A stretch of 64,000 nucleotides of DNA from Thiobacillus denitrificans (GCA_020723405.1 DYIY01000012.1:1-64000), one strand, 5' to 3'; positions 43,513 to 53,796 are shown, counted from the first letter of the stretch. Notes: a model not told the origin generated them from the sequence alone. Made by a program: numbers and translations.

Positions 43513-44514
43513 TTACTGCGCTGCGGCAGGCGCGGCCGGCGCGGCTTCAGCCGGCACGGCTTCCGCCACGGGAGCGGGTTCCATCACGGGGGCGGGCTTG
43601 ACGCCGCCACCCAGACCCCACACGTAGGCGGTCAGCAGATGCACCTTGGCTTCACCCAGGGCTTCCAGTTGGGCAGGCATGCCCCCCTTGCGGCCCTTGA
43701 CGATGCTTTCGGTGATGGCATCCACGCTGCCGCCGTACTGCCAGGCGTCGTCGGTCAGATCGGGGAAGCCGGCGGCAGCCATGCCCTTGCCGTTCTCACC
43801 GTGACAGCCGGCACAGGCTGCGTACTTGGCCTGACCAGCGGCCGCCATGGCGGCATCGTGCTGTTTGCCACCCAGGGACAGGACGTAGTTGGCGATCTCC
43901 CTGGCGCTCTGCTCGTCACCTGCCAGGCCACCGGGCATTTCGCCCACGCGGCCACCGGCAATGCTGGCCTTGATGTCGTCGGGGGTGCCGCCGAACAGCC
44001 AGCTGGCATCGGTCAGGTCGGGGAAGCCCTTGCCGCCCTGGCCGGAGGAACCATGGCACTGGGAGCAGTAGGTGAGGAACAGGTGCTGGCCCATTTCCTT
44101 GGCCTTGGGATCAGCGGCCACGGCCATCAGATCCTGGCCCATGAAGGGCTGGAACACCTTGTTGAACTCGGCATCCACCCGATCCTTCTCGGCTTTGTAG
44201 GCATCGGCGGAGGACCAGTTCCACACGCCGGCGAACTTGCCCACGCCGGGGTAGAGGATCAGGTAGGCGATGCTGAAGAAGATCAGGCCGTAGAACAGCC
44301 ACATCCACCAACGGGGCAGGGGGTTGTTGAACTCCTGCAGGTCGCCATCCCAGGCGTGGTGCATCAGTTCCGCCTGCTCGCCGGGGGCGAGCTTCTGGGT
44401 GGTCTGGCTGTTGAGGATCCAGAGGGAGAACAAAATCCCCAGGATGGTGATCGCAGCGATGTAGTAGTGCCAAAAATCGCTGACGAAGTCGGGAACCGCG
44501 TATCCAGCAATCAT
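43513..44514 (-). CDS. ccoP: cbb3 oxidase diheme subunit CcoP
   Basis: 333 residues. Two membrane helices at the N-terminus (about 15-35 and 70-90), then two c-heme motifs, CSQCH (150-154) and CAGCH (234-238), in repeated cytochrome domains. It carries electrons from c-type donors to CcoO. The last residues are an alanine/proline/valine tail. The gene follows ccoQ closely. Confidence 0.95.
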   Translation of the reverse strand: MIAGYAVPDFVSDFWHYYIAAITILGILFSLWILNSQTTQKLAPGEQAELMHHAWDGDLQEFNNPLPRWWMWLFYGLIFFSIAYLILYPGVGKFAGVWNWSSADAYKAEKDRVDAEFNKVFQPFMGQDLMAVAADPKAKEMGQHLFLTYCSQCHGSSGQGGKGFPDLTDASWLFGGTPDDIKASIAGGRVGEMPGGLAGDEQSAREIANYVLSLGGKQHDAAMAAAGQAKYAACAGCHGENGKGMAAAGFPDLTDDAWQYGGSVDAITESIVKGRKGGMPAQLEALGEAKVHLLTAYVWGLGGGVKPAPVMEPAPVAEAVPAEAAPAAPAAAQ

Positions 44515-44527
44515 GTGAATCTCCTAT

Positions 44528-44689
44528 TCAGTCCGGCTTGCGGGCTTCATCGGCATCTTCCCGGAAGGGAAGGTGGGCGGCGTCCTCGAACTTCTGCTTG
44601 TTGCCCTTGTGGAAAGCCCACCAGACGATGGCAACGAAAACCAGGAACGAGAGCACGGTCATCACCGAGCCGATGAAGCCAGCGTCCAT
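44528..44689 (-). CDS. ccoQ: cbb3 oxidase small subunit CcoQ
   Basis: 53 residues, absent from most gene calls because of length. One membrane helix (GSVMTVLSFLVFVAIVWWAF, about 7-26) and a charged tail (KQKFEDAAHLPF), the standard CcoQ pattern. The ATG lies one nt after the ccoO stop and the stop 13 nt before ccoP, so position and size support the call. Confidence 0.85.
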   Translation of the reverse strand: MDAGFIGSVMTVLSFLVFVAIVWWAFHKGNKQKFEDAAHLPFREDADEARKPD

Positions 44690-44690
44690 G

Positions 44691-45302
44691 TCAGTTGGCC
44701 TTGGGAGCGGAAGTACCGAGCACCTGCAGATAGGCGATCAGGGCATCCATCTCGGTCTTGCCTTCCAGCATCTTGGGCGCTTCGGCGATCTCCTCTTCGG
44801 TGTAGCCGTGGCCCACCACGTTGAGGGTCCGCATCTTGCCCTGGATGTTGGCGGCGTCGGCCGCTGCGTCGGCCAGCCAGGGATAGGCAGGCATGTTGGA
44901 CTCGGGCACCACGTCCCGGGGATTCATCATGTGGGTGTAATGCCAGTCGTCGGAGTAACGACCTCCCACCCGATGCAGGTCGGGACCGGTCCGCTTGGAA
45001 CCCCACTGGAAGGGGCGGTCGTAGACGAACTCGCCGGCCACGGAGAAGTGGCCATAGCGTTCGGTCTCGGCGCGGAACGGACGCACCATCTGGGAATGGC
45101 AGGTGTAGCAGCCTTCCCGGACGTAGATGTCGCGACCCGTCAGTTGCAGAGCGTTGTAGGGCTTCAGGCCCGGCACCGCCTCGGTGGTGGACTTCTGGAA
45201 GAACAGGGGCACGATCTGGACCAGACCACCCACCGAGACGGCCAGGAAGGTCAGCACCAGGAGCAAGCCGATGTTCTTTTCAAGCGTCTTGTGCGTAAAC
45301 AT
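44691..45302 (-). CDS. ccoO: cbb3 oxidase monoheme subunit CcoO
   Basis: 203 residues. One N-terminal membrane helix (about 11-33) and a single heme motif CYTCH at 65-69 ([15 protein letters not shown], a hallmark of CcoO). It passes electrons from CcoP to CcoN. It follows ccoN by 18 nt with a GGAGA ribosome site and is followed immediately by ccoQ. Confidence 0.96.
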   Translation of the reverse strand: MFTHKTLEKNIGLLLVLTFLAVSVGGLVQIVPLFFQKSTTEAVPGLKPYNALQLTGRDIYVREGCYTCHSQMVRPFRAETERYGHFSVAGEFVYDRPFQWGSKRTGPDLHRVGGRYSDDWHYTHMMNPRDVVPESNMPAYPWLADAAADAANIQGKMRTLNVVGHGYTEEEIAEAPKMLEGKTEMDALIAYLQVLGTSAPKAN

Positions 45303-45320
45303 TCGATGTCTCCTTGTCCG

Positions 45321-46769
45321 TTAGGCGGCGACGGCCTGGGGAATGCGGGCGTCGTTGACGGCCTTCCCGGCGGCGACGGTCTTCCACACGTTGTAAGCCA
45401 TGAGCAGCATGCCGGCGAAGAACATGGTGCCGCCGATCAGACGGATGGTGTAGAAGGGATACATCGCGTTCACGGACTGGGCGAAGCTGTAGGTCAGGGT
45501 GCCGTCCGCGTTGGTGGCACGCCACATCAGACCCTGGGCCACACCCGCGATCCACAGGGCGGCGATGTACAGCACGACGCCGATGGTGGACCACCAGAAG
45601 TGCACGTTGATCAGCCGGGTGCTGTACATCTCCTCGCGGCCGAACAGCCGGGGGATCAGGTAGTACAGGGAGCCGATGGAGATCATGGCCACCCAGCCCA
45701 GGGCGCCGGAGTGGACGTGACCGATGGTCCATTCGGTGTAGTGGGACAGGGCGTTCACCGTCTTCACGGACATCATCGGACCTTCGAAGGTGGACATGCC
45801 GTAGAAGGACAGGGCGGTGATCAGGAACTTCAGGATGGGGTCGGTGCGCAGCTTATGCCAGGCGCCGGACAGGGTCATGATGCCGTTCATCATGCCGCCC
45901 CAGGACGGCGCGATCAGCATCAGGGAGAACACCATGCCCAGGGATTGGGCCCAGTCGGGCAGGGCGGTGTAGAGCAGGTGGTGGGGACCGGCCCACATGT
46001 AGATGAAGTTCAGGGCCCAGAAGTGCACGATGGACAGCCGGTAGGAGAAGATGGGCCGGCCGGCCTGCTTGGGCACGAAGTAATACATCATGCCCAGGAA
46101 GGCGGTGGTCAGGAAGAAGCCCACGGCGTTGTGGCCGTACCACCACTGGACCATGGCGTCATGGACACCGGCGTAAGCGGAGTAGGACTTCCACCAGGCC
46201 ACGCCGCCACCCAGGATCCAGGGCAGTTCCGCACTGTTCACCAGGTGCAGGATGGCGATGGTGATGATGTAGGCGCCGAAGAACCAGTTGGCCACGTAGA
46301 TGTGCTGGGTCTTGCGGATGATGACGGTACCGATGAACAGCACGGCATAGGCCACCCAGACCACGGTGATCAACAGATCGATGGGCCATTCCAGTTCGGC
46401 GTATTCCTTGCCGGTGGTCACGCCCAGGGGCAGGGACACGGCGGCCAGGACGATGATCAGTTGCCATCCCCAGAACACGAAGGAGGCCAGCGCGTCGGAG
46501 AGCAGGCGAACCTGACAAGTACGCTGGACGATGAACAGGGAAGTGGCGAACAGGGCACAACCACCGAACGCGAAGATCACCGCGTTGGTGTGCAGGGGGC
46601 GGATACGCCCGTAGGAAAGGTAGGGAGCCAGAGGTCCCAGGGCTTCGGTCAAAGCAGGCCAGATGAGCTGAGCGGACAGGATCACGCCCACCAGCATCCC
46701 GACAATCCCCCACACCACCGTCATGATGGCGAATTGTCGGACGACCTTGTAGTTGTATGTAGCTTCCAT
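45321..46769 (-). CDS. ccoN: cbb3 oxidase catalytic subunit CcoN
   Basis: 482 residues with twelve membrane segments. Heme-copper ligands appear in [19 protein letters not shown] and [14 protein letters not shown] type stretches, and the family [10 protein letters not shown]-like segment is present. The enzyme reduces oxygen to water with high affinity, so it works at low oxygen. AGGAGA precedes the start. An FNR-like site at 46855-46868 lies 86-99 nt upstream, inside the end of ccoS. Confidence 0.97.
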   Translation of the reverse strand: MEATYNYKVVRQFAIMTVVWGIVGMLVGVILSAQLIWPALTEALGPLAPYLSYGRIRPLHTNAVIFAFGGCALFATSLFIVQRTCQVRLLSDALASFVFWGWQLIIVLAAVSLPLGVTTGKEYAELEWPIDLLITVVWVAYAVLFIGTVIIRKTQHIYVANWFFGAYIITIAILHLVNSAELPWILGGGVAWWKSYSAYAGVHDAMVQWWYGHNAVGFFLTTAFLGMMYYFVPKQAGRPIFSYRLSIVHFWALNFIYMWAGPHHLLYTALPDWAQSLGMVFSLMLIAPSWGGMMNGIMTLSGAWHKLRTDPILKFLITALSFYGMSTFEGPMMSVKTVNALSHYTEWTIGHVHSGALGWVAMISIGSLYYLIPRLFGREEMYSTRLINVHFWWSTIGVVLYIAALWIAGVAQGLMWRATNADGTLTYSFAQSVNAMYPFYTIRLIGGTMFFAGMLLMAYNVWKTVAAGKAVNDARIPQAVAA

Positions 46770-46854
46770 ACGGGTCTCCTATGCACTTGAGGCTGGGTTG
46801 GTTGAACTTACTTACGAACGACAAAAAAACGACATTCAAATCCTAAATAGTCAC

Positions 46855-46868
46855 TTGATCCATGTCAA
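46855..46868 (-). promoter_or_regulatory. FNR/ANR-type site upstream of ccoN
   Basis: TTGATCCATGTCAA matches TTGAT-N4-ATCAA at nine of ten positions. Its centre is 92 nt before the ccoN ATG and its right part overlaps the stop codon of ccoS. Anaerobic or low-oxygen activation of ccoNOQP is the expected role. Confidence 0.7.
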
Positions 46869-47062
46869 TCGACATTGTTATCTGATTTTATCCGGCCCCC
46901 CGTATCCCGGGGGCCCGGTTCCAGGTCGTCGTCCATGAGGATGCGGTGGGCCGGCCCTTCCATGTCCTCGAACTGCCCGCTTCTCACGGCCCACAGGAAC
47001 ACGCCGGCAATGGCGGCCACGAACACGAGACTGAGCGGTATCAATAAATAGAGGATGTCCAT
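46865..47062 (-). CDS. ccoS: cbb3 assembly protein CcoS
   Basis: 65 residues. One membrane helix at the N-terminus (LLIPLSLVFVAAIAGVFLWAV) followed by a conserved-type F-E-D-x-x-G-P-A-x-x-I-L segment (QFEDMEGPAHRILMDD). CcoS is needed for cofactor insertion into cbb3. It lies between ccoI and ccoN; its stop codon overlaps the FNR-type site. Confidence 0.9.
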   Translation of the reverse strand: MDILYLLIPLSLVFVAAIAGVFLWAVRSGQFEDMEGPAHRILMDDDLEPGPRDTGGRIKSDNNVD

Positions 47063-47125
47063 TGATCTCTTTTATGCGCGGCCGGATGGTATTTCCGAAC
47101 CAACCGACTGCGCAATCAATATATC

Positions 47126-49555
47126 TTATGACCTGTTCAGGCCGGAAAGCCGCATGGCGTTGAGCACCACCAGCAAGGAGGATAGGGACATGCCGATGCC
47201 AGCCAGCCAGGGGGTCACGTAACCCAGGGCGGCGGCGGGAATGGCCAGGGCATTGTAGAGGACCGACCAGGAGAGATTCTGACGGATCACCGTCTGGGTG
47301 CGGCGGGCCATGCGCACCCCGTCGGCCAGGCGGCCGATCTCGCTGGACAGCAGCACCATGTCCGCCGCCGCCTGGGCCGCTTCCGCCCCCTGGTCCACGG
47401 CGATGGACACCTGGGCCTGGGCCAGCACCGGGGCGTCGTTCACCCCGTCGCCGGTCATGGCCACGATGGCACCCCCCTGCTGCAACGCCCGCACGGCGGC
47501 CAGCTTGTCTTCCGGCAGCATGGCGCCCCGGGCGTCGGCGATGCCCAGGTCGGCGGCCAGGGCGGCCACGTTCTCCGCCCGGTCGCCGGAGAACAGGTGC
47601 AGGGTCACCCCCAGTTCCTGCAACTCCGCCACCAGTTGCCGGGCCTGCTCCCGGGGGGCGTCCCCCAGGCCGAACCAGGCCAGCACGCCCGCGTCGTCGG
47701 CCAGGCCCACCACCGTGACGCCGCCGGGGAAACGGCCGGCGGGGGGCTGGGCCGCGACGAACTCGGGGGCCCCCAGGCGATAGGACGCGCCCGACACCCG
47801 CCCTTCGACGCCCTTGCCCGGCAGGTAGCGCAGTTCGTCCGCCGCCAGGGCAGGTCCCTCCTCGCTGTCCCGCAGGGCCATGGCCACAGGATGGGTGGCG
47901 CCCTGCTCCAGGGCCCGGGCCAGGGCCAGGGCCTGCCCCCGATCCCCCCGCTCCACCACCACGTCCAGCAGGCGGAATTCCCCGGTGGTCAGGGTCCCCG
48001 TCTTGTCGAAAACGAAATCCGTGGCGTGGGCCAGGGTCTCCAGGGCGTGCCCCCGGGTGGACAGGAGCCCCATGCGGGTGAGCCGGCCCAGGGCGGCGGT
48101 GAGGGCCGCCGGGGTGGCCAGGGACAAGGCACAGGGGCAGGACACCACCAGTACGGAAACCGTGATCCAGAAGGCCCGGGAGGGGTCCACCGCATACCAG
48201 AGGGCGGCCACCGCCCCCGCCACCAGCAGCAGGGCCAGCACGAACCAGGCCGCCACCCGGTCGGCCAGTTGGGCCAGCCGCGGCTTTTCCGCCAGGGCCC
48301 GGTCCAGCAGGCGGACGATGCCGGACAGCACCGTGTCCGAGCCCACCTTCTCCACCTTCACCACCAGGGGGCTTTCCAAGTTGAGGGTGCCGCCGATGAC
48401 CGGGCTGCCCGGGTGCTTGGCCACCGGGTGGGATTCGCCGGTGAGCAGGGATTCGTCCACGCTGGACCGCCCCTCGGCCACCGCCCCGTCGGCAGGGAAG
48501 CTCTCGCCGGGGCCCACCATGACGTGCTCGCCGGGGGCCAGCTTCACCGCCGCCACGGTCTCCTCCCGACGGTCCGCCGGATAGCCAGGCAGGCGCAGGG
48601 CGGCGGCGGGGATCAGCTTCACCAGGCTTTCCGCCGCCTCGGCGGAACGCTTGCGGGCACTCATTTCCAGGAAGCGGCCGGTGAGCAGGAAGAAGACGAA
48701 CATGGTCACCGAGTCGAAATACACCTCCTCGCTGCCGATGAAACTGCCGTACACGCTGGCCGCATAGGCCGCCCCCACCCCCAGGGCCACGGGCACGTCC
48801 ATGCCGGCCCGCCGCAACTTCAGGTCCCGCCAGGCCCCCTGGAAGAAGGGCCAGGCGGAATAGAACACCACCGGGGTGGTGAGGATCATGCTGGCGAAGC
48901 GCATGAGGGCCTCGATGTCCCGGGCCATGGTTCCTTCCCGGGCCAGATAGACGGGCACGGCGTACATCATCACCTGCATCATGCCCAGGCCGGCAATGGC
49001 CAGCCGGCGGATGGCCGTCTCCCGCTCCTTGCGGAACAGCTCCTCCTGGCGGCTGGTGTCGAAGGGATAGGCGTGGTAGCCGATGTCCTGGATGCTTTTC
49101 AGGATGTCCGACAGGCGGATGCGGCTTTCGTCCCAGCGCACCCGGGCCCGCCGGGTGGAGAAGTTGATGTCCGCCGCCAGCACGCCGGGCAACTGGTGCA
49201 GGTGCCGCTCGTTCAGCCAGACGCAGGCGGCGCAGACGATGCCCTCCAGGATCAGGCTCGCCTCCCGCATCTCGCCGTCGCTCTTGACGAAACTGGTCTG
49301 CACTTCCGCCAGATCGTAGAGCTGGAGATTCTTCAGTTCCTCCAGGGCGGCTTCCGGCGTCTTGGGCAGGTCGGTGCGCAGCCGGTAGTAATCGGCGTTG
49401 CCCGAGTCGATGATGGTCTGGGCCACCGCCTCACAGCCCCGGCAGCAGGCCTGTTTCGACTCACCCCCATAGACGATGCGGTAAGGAGACCCTTTGGGAA
49501 CGGGCTCGCCGCAGTGGAAGCAGGGGTTTTGTTGTATCTCTTGGGCTGGGTTCAT
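47126..49555 (-). CDS. ccoI: Copper-exporting P1B-type ATPase CcoI
   Basis: 809 residues from ATG 49555; the frame is open further upstream but that part has no domain content. The N-terminus has a heavy-metal-binding domain (CFHCGEPVPKG and CCRGCEAV), then a HMA domain (GIVCAACVWL), membrane helices, the CPC transport motif (VVSCPCALSLATPAALTA), the phosphorylation site DKTGTLT and a hinge GDGVNDAPVLAQA. It supplies copper to the cbb3 oxidase. ccoS follows after 63 nt. Confidence 0.95.
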   Translation of the reverse strand: MNPAQEIQQNPCFHCGEPVPKGSPYRIVYGGESKQACCRGCEAVAQTIIDSGNADYYRLRTDLPKTPEAALEELKNLQLYDLAEVQTSFVKSDGEMREASLILEGIVCAACVWLNERHLHQLPGVLAADINFSTRRARVRWDESRIRLSDILKSIQDIGYHAYPFDTSRQEELFRKERETAIRRLAIAGLGMMQVMMYAVPVYLAREGTMARDIEALMRFASMILTTPVVFYSAWPFFQGAWRDLKLRRAGMDVPVALGVGAAYAASVYGSFIGSEEVYFDSVTMFVFFLLTGRFLEMSARKRSAEAAESLVKLIPAAALRLPGYPADRREETVAAVKLAPGEHVMVGPGESFPADGAVAEGRSSVDESLLTGESHPVAKHPGSPVIGGTLNLESPLVVKVEKVGSDTVLSGIVRLLDRALAEKPRLAQLADRVAAWFVLALLLVAGAVAALWYAVDPSRAFWITVSVLVVSCPCALSLATPAALTAALGRLTRMGLLSTRGHALETLAHATDFVFDKTGTLTTGEFRLLDVVVERGDRGQALALARALEQGATHPVAMALRDSEEGPALAADELRYLPGKGVEGRVSGASYRLGAPEFVAAQPPAGRFPGGVTVVGLADDAGVLAWFGLGDAPREQARQLVAELQELGVTLHLFSGDRAENVAALAADLGIADARGAMLPEDKLAAVRALQQGGAIVAMTGDGVNDAPVLAQAQVSIAVDQGAEAAQAAADMVLLSSEIGRLADGVRMARRTQTVIRQNLSWSVLYNALAIPAAALGYVTPWLAGIGMSLSSLLVVLNAMRLSGLNRS

Positions 49556-49566
49556 GGACCGGGATT

Positions 49567-50349
49567 CTACCCGCCCCCCACCAGGCGATTGGCCAGGGCG
49601 GCGAACTCCGCCACGCTGAGGGTCTCGCCGCGCCGGCCCGGGTCGATGCCCAGTTCGGCGAACAGGGCATCGTCCACCCGGCCCTTCAGGGTGTTGCGCA
49701 GGGTCTTGCGCCGCTGCCCGAAGGCCCGGGCCACCACGTCGGCGAACACGGCGCCGTCCCGGTAGGGCACCCCCTCGGCCGGCAGAGGCGTCAGGCGCAC
49801 GATGGCCGAATCGACCTTGGGCGGCGGGCGGAAGGCCCCCGGCGGCACGACGAACAGTTTCTCCACCCGGAAGCGGGCCTGGAGCATGACCGACAGGCGC
49901 CCGTAATCCGGCGTGGCGGGCTCGGCCGCCATGCGGTCCACCACTTCCTTCTGCAACATGAAGCACATGTCGCGGATGGACGCCGCCGAATCCGCCAGAT
50001 GGAAGAGCAGGGGCGAGGAGATGTTGTAGGGCAGGTTGCCCACCACCCGCAGATCCGGCCCCAGATCAGCGAAGGGGAAACGCAGGGCGTCGGCCTGGTG
50101 GATGACCAGCCGCTCGGGGGGAAATTCGGCGGACAGGCGGGCCACCATGTCCCGGTCCACTTCCACCACGTCCAGGCGGCCCAGCACCCCCAGCAGAGGA
50201 CGGGTCAGGGCGCCCGGGCCCGGGCCGATCTCCACCATGCGCTCCCCCGCCGCCGGGCGGATGGCCGCCACGATGCGGCCGATGTAGTGGCCGTCAACCA
50301 GGAAGTGCTGGCCCAGGGACTTCTTGGCCTGGGGAAGGGCCAGGCTCAT
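49567..50349 (-). CDS. rsmA: 16S rRNA dimethyladenosine transferase RsmA
   Basis: 260 residues from ATG 50349. Motifs of the KsgA family: KKSLGQHFL start, SAM-binding [14 protein letters not shown], and the catalytic [14 protein letters not shown]. It dimethylates two adenosines of helix 45 in 16S rRNA. The start overlaps the pdxA stop by 4 nt, the common pdxA-ksgA pairing. Confidence 0.97.
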   Translation of the reverse strand: MSLALPQAKKSLGQHFLVDGHYIGRIVAAIRPAAGERMVEIGPGPGALTRPLLGVLGRLDVVEVDRDMVARLSAEFPPERLVIHQADALRFPFADLGPDLRVVGNLPYNISSPLLFHLADSAASIRDMCFMLQKEVVDRMAAEPATPDYGRLSVMLQARFRVEKLFVVPPGAFRPPPKVDSAIVRLTPLPAEGVPYRDGAVFADVVARAFGQRRKTLRNTLKGRVDDALFAELGIDPGRRGETLSVAEFAALANRLVGGG

Positions 50350-51329
50350 GAGCGCGCCTCCGCCCGGCAATGGGCCATGGTCCGCGCCGTCGCCAGGGCC
50401 ACGCCCAGGCTCCCCGCATCGGCCCGGCCGGTGCCGGCCAGGTCCAGGGCCGTGCCGTGGTCCACCGAGGTACGGATGAAGGGCAGGCCCAGGGTGATGT
50501 TCACCCCCTCGCCGAAGCTGGCGTGCTTGAGCACCGGCAGGCCCTGGTCGTGGTACATGGCCAGCACCGCGTCGGCCCGGTCCAGCAGGCGGCGCTGGAA
50601 CAGGGTGTCGGCCGGCAGGGGGCCGGCCAGGTCCATGCCGGCGCCGCGCAAGCAGGCCAGCACCGGCTCGATGACCTCCAGTTCCTCCCGGCCCAGGTGG
50701 CCGCCCTCCCCCGCATGGGGATTCAGGCCCGCCACCAGGATGCGCGGCCGGGCCCGGCCGAAATCCCGGACCAGTCCGGCGTGGAGAATGGTCAGCACCT
50801 CCGTCAGGCCGTCTCGGGTGATGGCGTCGGCCACCTCACGCAGGGGCAGGTGGGTGGTGGCCAGGGCCACCCGCATGCCGCCGCCGGCCAGCATCATCAC
50901 CACCCGGGGCGTGTGGCTCAGTTCGGCCAGGAATTCCGTGTGGCCGGTGAAGGCCACCCCGGCGTCGTTGATGACGCCCTTGTGCACCGGCCCCGTGACC
51001 AGGCCGGCGAACTCCCCGGACAGGCAGCCTTCCGCCGCCCGCCGCAGGGTCTCCAGCACGTAGGCGCCGTTGCCCGGGTCCAGGCGTCCGGCCTGCACCG
51101 GCCGGGGGGCGGCCATGTGCAGCAGGCTCAGGGGCGCCGGCTGGTCCGGCTGGTAGGCCGGCAGGGCCCAGGCAAGCCCCAGCGCCCTGGCCCGGTCCTC
51201 CAGCACGACCCGGTCGCCCAGCAGGACGACGGGTTCCGTGCCGGCCCGGGCCGAGGAAACCAGGGTGGCGGCCAGATCGGGACCGATGCCGGCGGGCTCG
51301 CCGACGGTGAGGACCAGGGGTCGTGTCAT
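50346..51329 (-). CDS. pdxA: 4-hydroxythreonine-4-phosphate dehydrogenase
   Basis: 327 residues from ATG 51329. PdxA signatures include [10 protein letters not shown], the [20 protein letters not shown] region with metal-binding histidine and [12 protein letters not shown]. It oxidises 4-phosphohydroxy-L-threonine in pyridoxal 5'-phosphate synthesis. Coupled to rsmA by a 4-nt overlap, and downstream of a terminator that follows the YccA-like gene. Confidence 0.96.
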   Translation of the reverse strand: MTRPLVLTVGEPAGIGPDLAATLVSSARAGTEPVVLLGDRVVLEDRARALGLAWALPAYQPDQPAPLSLLHMAAPRPVQAGRLDPGNGAYVLETLRRAAEGCLSGEFAGLVTGPVHKGVINDAGVAFTGHTEFLAELSHTPRVVMMLAGGGMRVALATTHLPLREVADAITRDGLTEVLTILHAGLVRDFGRARPRILVAGLNPHAGEGGHLGREELEVIEPVLACLRGAGMDLAGPLPADTLFQRRLLDRADAVLAMYHDQGLPVLKHASFGEGVNITLGLPFIRTSVDHGTALDLAGTGRADAGSLGVALATARTMAHCRAEARS

Positions 51330-51348
51330 GGTGTTGGAAAAAGAAAAA

Positions 51349-51370
51349 AGGGGCGGCTCGCGCCGCCCCT
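51349..51370 (-). terminator. Intrinsic terminator after the BI-1/YccA gene
   Basis: Stem AGGGGCGGC/GCCGCCCCT with a TCGC loop, followed on the minus strand by a T-rich run (the complement of 51341-51348). It lies 18 nt past the stop at 51388. Confidence 0.85.
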
Positions 51371-51387
51371 GTTCTGTCAGGGAACGA

Positions 51388-52083
51388 TCAGTCCCGCTCG
51401 CCCATGAAGGCGCCCAGCAGATGCAGCAGGCTGGTGAACAGGTTGTAGAGGGACACGTACAGCCCCACGGTGGCCAGCACGTAGTTGGTCTCGCCACCGT
51501 TCACGATCTCGCTGGTCTGCCAGAGGATCATGCCGCACATCAGCACGGCGAACATGGCGGACACCGTCAGGGCCAGAGCCGGCAGGGGGTAACCCACCAT
51601 GGCCGCCACCAGGGAGACGATGCCGGCGATGAAGGCCACCAGCACGCCGATGCCCAGGAAGCCGGCCATGAAACTGAAGTCCTTGCGGGTCATCAGCACG
51701 TAGCCGGACAGGCCGAAGAAGGCCAGCGCGGTGATGCCCAGGGCCAGCATGACGATCTCGGCGCCGTTGGCCAGGCCCAGGTAATGGTTGAGCACCGGGC
51801 CCAGACCGAAGCCCAGCAGGCCGGTCACGCCGAACACCACGCCGATGCCGGCGCCGGAATTGGCGGTGCGGGGCACCACGAACCAGAGCAGGCCCATGGC
51901 CACCAGGCTGGCCACCAGGCTCATGAAGTAGGGCACGTTCAGGGCCATGGACAGCCCGGCCATGGCGGCGCTGAACAACAGGGTCATGGACAGGAGCATG
52001 TAGGTATTGCGCAGGACCTTGCTGGTCTCCTCAACGGCAACGGCGCCGTCCATACGCGCCACATTCTCGAATCGGGTTTGCAT
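51388..52083 (-). CDS. BI-1/YccA-family membrane protein
   Basis: 231 residues from ATG 52083, with seven membrane helices and the UPF0005 pattern ([16 protein letters not shown] at the start, [20 protein letters not shown], ending [13 protein letters not shown]). Homologues interact with FtsH or carry calcium-leak activity. Its own terminator follows. No operon partner. Confidence 0.9.
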   Translation of the reverse strand: MQTRFENVARMDGAVAVEETSKVLRNTYMLLSMTLLFSAAMAGLSMALNVPYFMSLVASLVAMGLLWFVVPRTANSGAGIGVVFGVTGLLGFGLGPVLNHYLGLANGAEIVMLALGITALAFFGLSGYVLMTRKDFSFMAGFLGIGVLVAFIAGIVSLVAAMVGYPLPALALTVSAMFAVLMCGMILWQTSEIVNGGETNYVLATVGLYVSLYNLFTSLLHLLGAFMGERD

Positions 52084-52194
52084 CGTGGAATCTCCACAGC
52101 GGTTGAAAACGACCTTAAGACTAAGGGCGATGGGAAAGAGTTTCAATGGCCCGGGAGAAAGTGTCGCAAACTGGCGACGCCCGGACCGGCTCCT

Positions 52195-52200
52195 GTAGAA
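52195..52200 (+). promoter_or_regulatory. -10 element of lysC
   Basis: TGTAGAAT (extended TGn plus TAGAAT at 52196-52201) lies about 29 nt before the lysC ATG, with TGGCGA near 52172 as a poor -35. Confidence 0.4.
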
Positions 52201-52229
52201 TGCCGCTTTTTCGTGCACCGAACCCAATC

Positions 52230-53459
52230 ATGGCGCTAATTGTTCAGAAGTACGGCGGCACCTCGGTGGGCTCCATCGATCGCATCCGCAACGTGGCGGA
52301 GCGGGTCGCCAAGTTCAAGATGCTGGGCCATCAGGTGGTGGTGGTGGTCTCCGCCATGTCCGGCGAGACCAACCGGCTCATCGCCCTGGCCAAGGAAATC
52401 CAGAAGGAACCGGACCCCCGGGAAATGGACGTGCTGGTCTCCACCGGCGAGCAGGTCACCATCGCCCTGCTGGCCATGGCCCTCAAGGATCTGGGCCTCA
52501 AGGCCAAGAGCTACACCGGCGCCCAGGTGCGCATCGTCACCGACGACGCCCACACCAAGGCCCGCATCCTCTCCATCGACGAAGACAACCTGCGCGGCGA
52601 CCTGGACAGCGGCCACGTGGTCGTGGTGGCGGGATTCCAGGGGGTGGACGAGAACGGCAACATCACCACCCTGGGCCGGGGCGGTTCCGACACCACGGGC
52701 GTGGCCCTGGCCGCCGCCCTCAAGGCCGACGAATGCCAGATCTACACCGATGTGGACGGGGTCTACACCACCGACCCGCGCATCGTCCCCGAGGCCCGGC
52801 GCCTGCTCACCATCACCTTCGAGGAAATGCTGGAACTGGCCAGCCTGGGCTCCAAGGTCCTGCAGATCCGCTCGGTGGAATTCGCCGGCAAGTACAAAGT
52901 CAAGTTGCGGGTGCTCTCCAGCTTCCAGGAGGAAGGCGAAGGCACCCTGATCACCTTCGAGGAAGACAGCATGGAACAACCCATCATCTCCGGCATCGCC
53001 TTCAACCGCGATGAAGCCAAACTCACCGTCCAGGGTGTGCCCGACAAGCCTGGCGTCGCCGCCCACATCCTGGGCCCCATCGCCGACGCCAACATCGACG
53101 TGGACATGATCGTGCAGAACGTGGGGGCCAACAACACCACCGACTTCACCTTCACCGTGCACCGCAACGAGTACAAGAAGGCCATGGAAGTCCTCAACGC
53201 GGTCAAGGAACAGATCGGCGCCCGGGAAGTCACCGGCGACGACAAGATCGCCAAAGTCTCCCTGGTGGGCATGGGCATGCGCACCCACGCCGGCGTGGCG
53301 AGCAAGATGTTCCGCACCCTGGCCGCCGAGAACATCAATCTGCAGATGATCTCCACCTCGGAAATCAAAATCTCCGTGGTGGTGGAAGACAAGTACATGG
53401 AACTGGCCGTGCGGGCCCTGCACCAGGCCTTCGACCTGGACAAGGCCCCCGACGCGTAA
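52230..53459 (+). CDS. lysC: Aspartokinase
   Basis: 409 residues from ATG 52230. Kinase domain start [20 protein letters not shown], substrate loop [17 protein letters not shown], and two C-terminal ACT domains ([20 protein letters not shown] and [19 protein letters not shown]). It phosphorylates L-aspartate, the first step to lysine, threonine and methionine, and is feedback-regulated through ACT domains. An intrinsic terminator follows. Confidence 0.97.
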   Translation: MALIVQKYGGTSVGSIDRIRNVAERVAKFKMLGHQVVVVVSAMSGETNRLIALAKEIQKEPDPREMDVLVSTGEQVTIALLAMALKDLGLKAKSYTGAQVRIVTDDAHTKARILSIDEDNLRGDLDSGHVVVVAGFQGVDENGNITTLGRGGSDTTGVALAAALKADECQIYTDVDGVYTTDPRIVPEARRLLTITFEEMLELASLGSKVLQIRSVEFAGKYKVKLRVLSSFQEEGEGTLITFEEDSMEQPIISGIAFNRDEAKLTVQGVPDKPGVAAHILGPIADANIDVDMIVQNVGANNTTDFTFTVHRNEYKKAMEVLNAVKEQIGAREVTGDDKIAKVSLVGMGMRTHAGVASKMFRTLAAENINLQMISTSEIKISVVVEDKYMELAVRALHQAFDLDKAPDA

Positions 53460-53470
53460 TCCCCTTGTCG

Positions 53471-53499
53471 TTGCTTTAAGCAGGCCGCGCGGGTATCCT
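53471..53499 (+). promoter_or_regulatory. Promoter of tRNA-Ser overlapping the lysC terminator
   Basis: TTGCTT (53471-53476) and TATCCT (53494-53499) are 17 nt apart. The -10 lies in the loop of the lysC terminator hairpin. Confidence 0.4.
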
Positions 53500-53513
53500 T
53501 GCGCGGCTTTTTT
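53484..53513 (+). terminator. Intrinsic terminator of lysC
   Basis: Stem GCCGCGC/GCGCGGC with a 10-nt loop followed by TTTTTT, 24 nt past the lysC stop. Confidence 0.8.
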
Positions 53514-53534
53514 CCGCCCCGGCGGAACCCATCT

Positions 53535-53627
53535 GGAGACGTGGCCGAGAGGTCGAAGGCACTCCCCTGCTAAGGGAGCATGCGGTCAAAAACTGCATCA
53601 AGGGTTCGAATCCCTTCGTCTCCGCCA
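53535..53627 (+). tRNA. tRNA-Ser (anticodon GCT)
   Basis: 93 nt with acceptor arms GGAGACG/CGTCTCC, encoded CCA, a long variable arm of serine tRNAs, and anticodon GCT (CCCCT-GCT-AAGGG) reading AGC and AGU. Confidence 0.95.
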
Positions 53628-53640
53628 AATCCTGAACATC

Positions 53641-53668
53641 TTGCCAAGTGGCGGGAGTTCTATATAAT
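53641..53668 (+). promoter_or_regulatory. Sigma-70 promoter of tRNA-Arg
   Basis: TTGCCA (53641-53646) and TATAAT (53663-53668) with a 16-nt spacer, followed by a GC-rich discriminator (CGCGCC), the arrangement of growth-rate-controlled stable RNA genes. Confidence 0.75.
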
Positions 53669-53682
53669 TCGCGCCTCTTTAC

Positions 53683-53759
53683 GCGCTCGTAGCTCAGTTG
53701 GATAGAGTACCTGGCTACGAACCAGGGGGTCGTGGGTTCGAATCCTGCCGGGCGCGCCA
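53683..53759 (+). tRNA. tRNA-Arg (anticodon ACG)
   Basis: 77 nt, acceptor GCGCTCG/CGGGCGC (one G-T), anticodon ACG in CCTGG-CTACGAA-CCAGG, D-arm GCTCAGTTGGATAGAG, T-arm GGTTCGAATCC and encoded CCA. Confidence 0.96.
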
Positions 53760-53767
53760 AGTATCAC

Positions 53768-53796
53768 AAGGGCTTGCGGAAACGCAGGCCCTTTTC
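53768..53796 (+). terminator. Intrinsic terminator after tRNA-Arg
   Basis: 11-bp stem AAGGGCTTGCG/CGCAGGCCCTT with a GAAA tetraloop and a T-rich tail (TTCGTTTTC), nine nt past the tRNA end. Confidence 0.85.

Noticed and set aside
44538-46790. 750-codon frame opposite ccoN, ccoO and ccoQ
   Set aside because: Shadow of ccoNOQ; no domain content.
47597-49765. 722-codon frame opposite ccoI
   Set aside because: Shadow frame; ccoI carries all P-type ATPase motifs.
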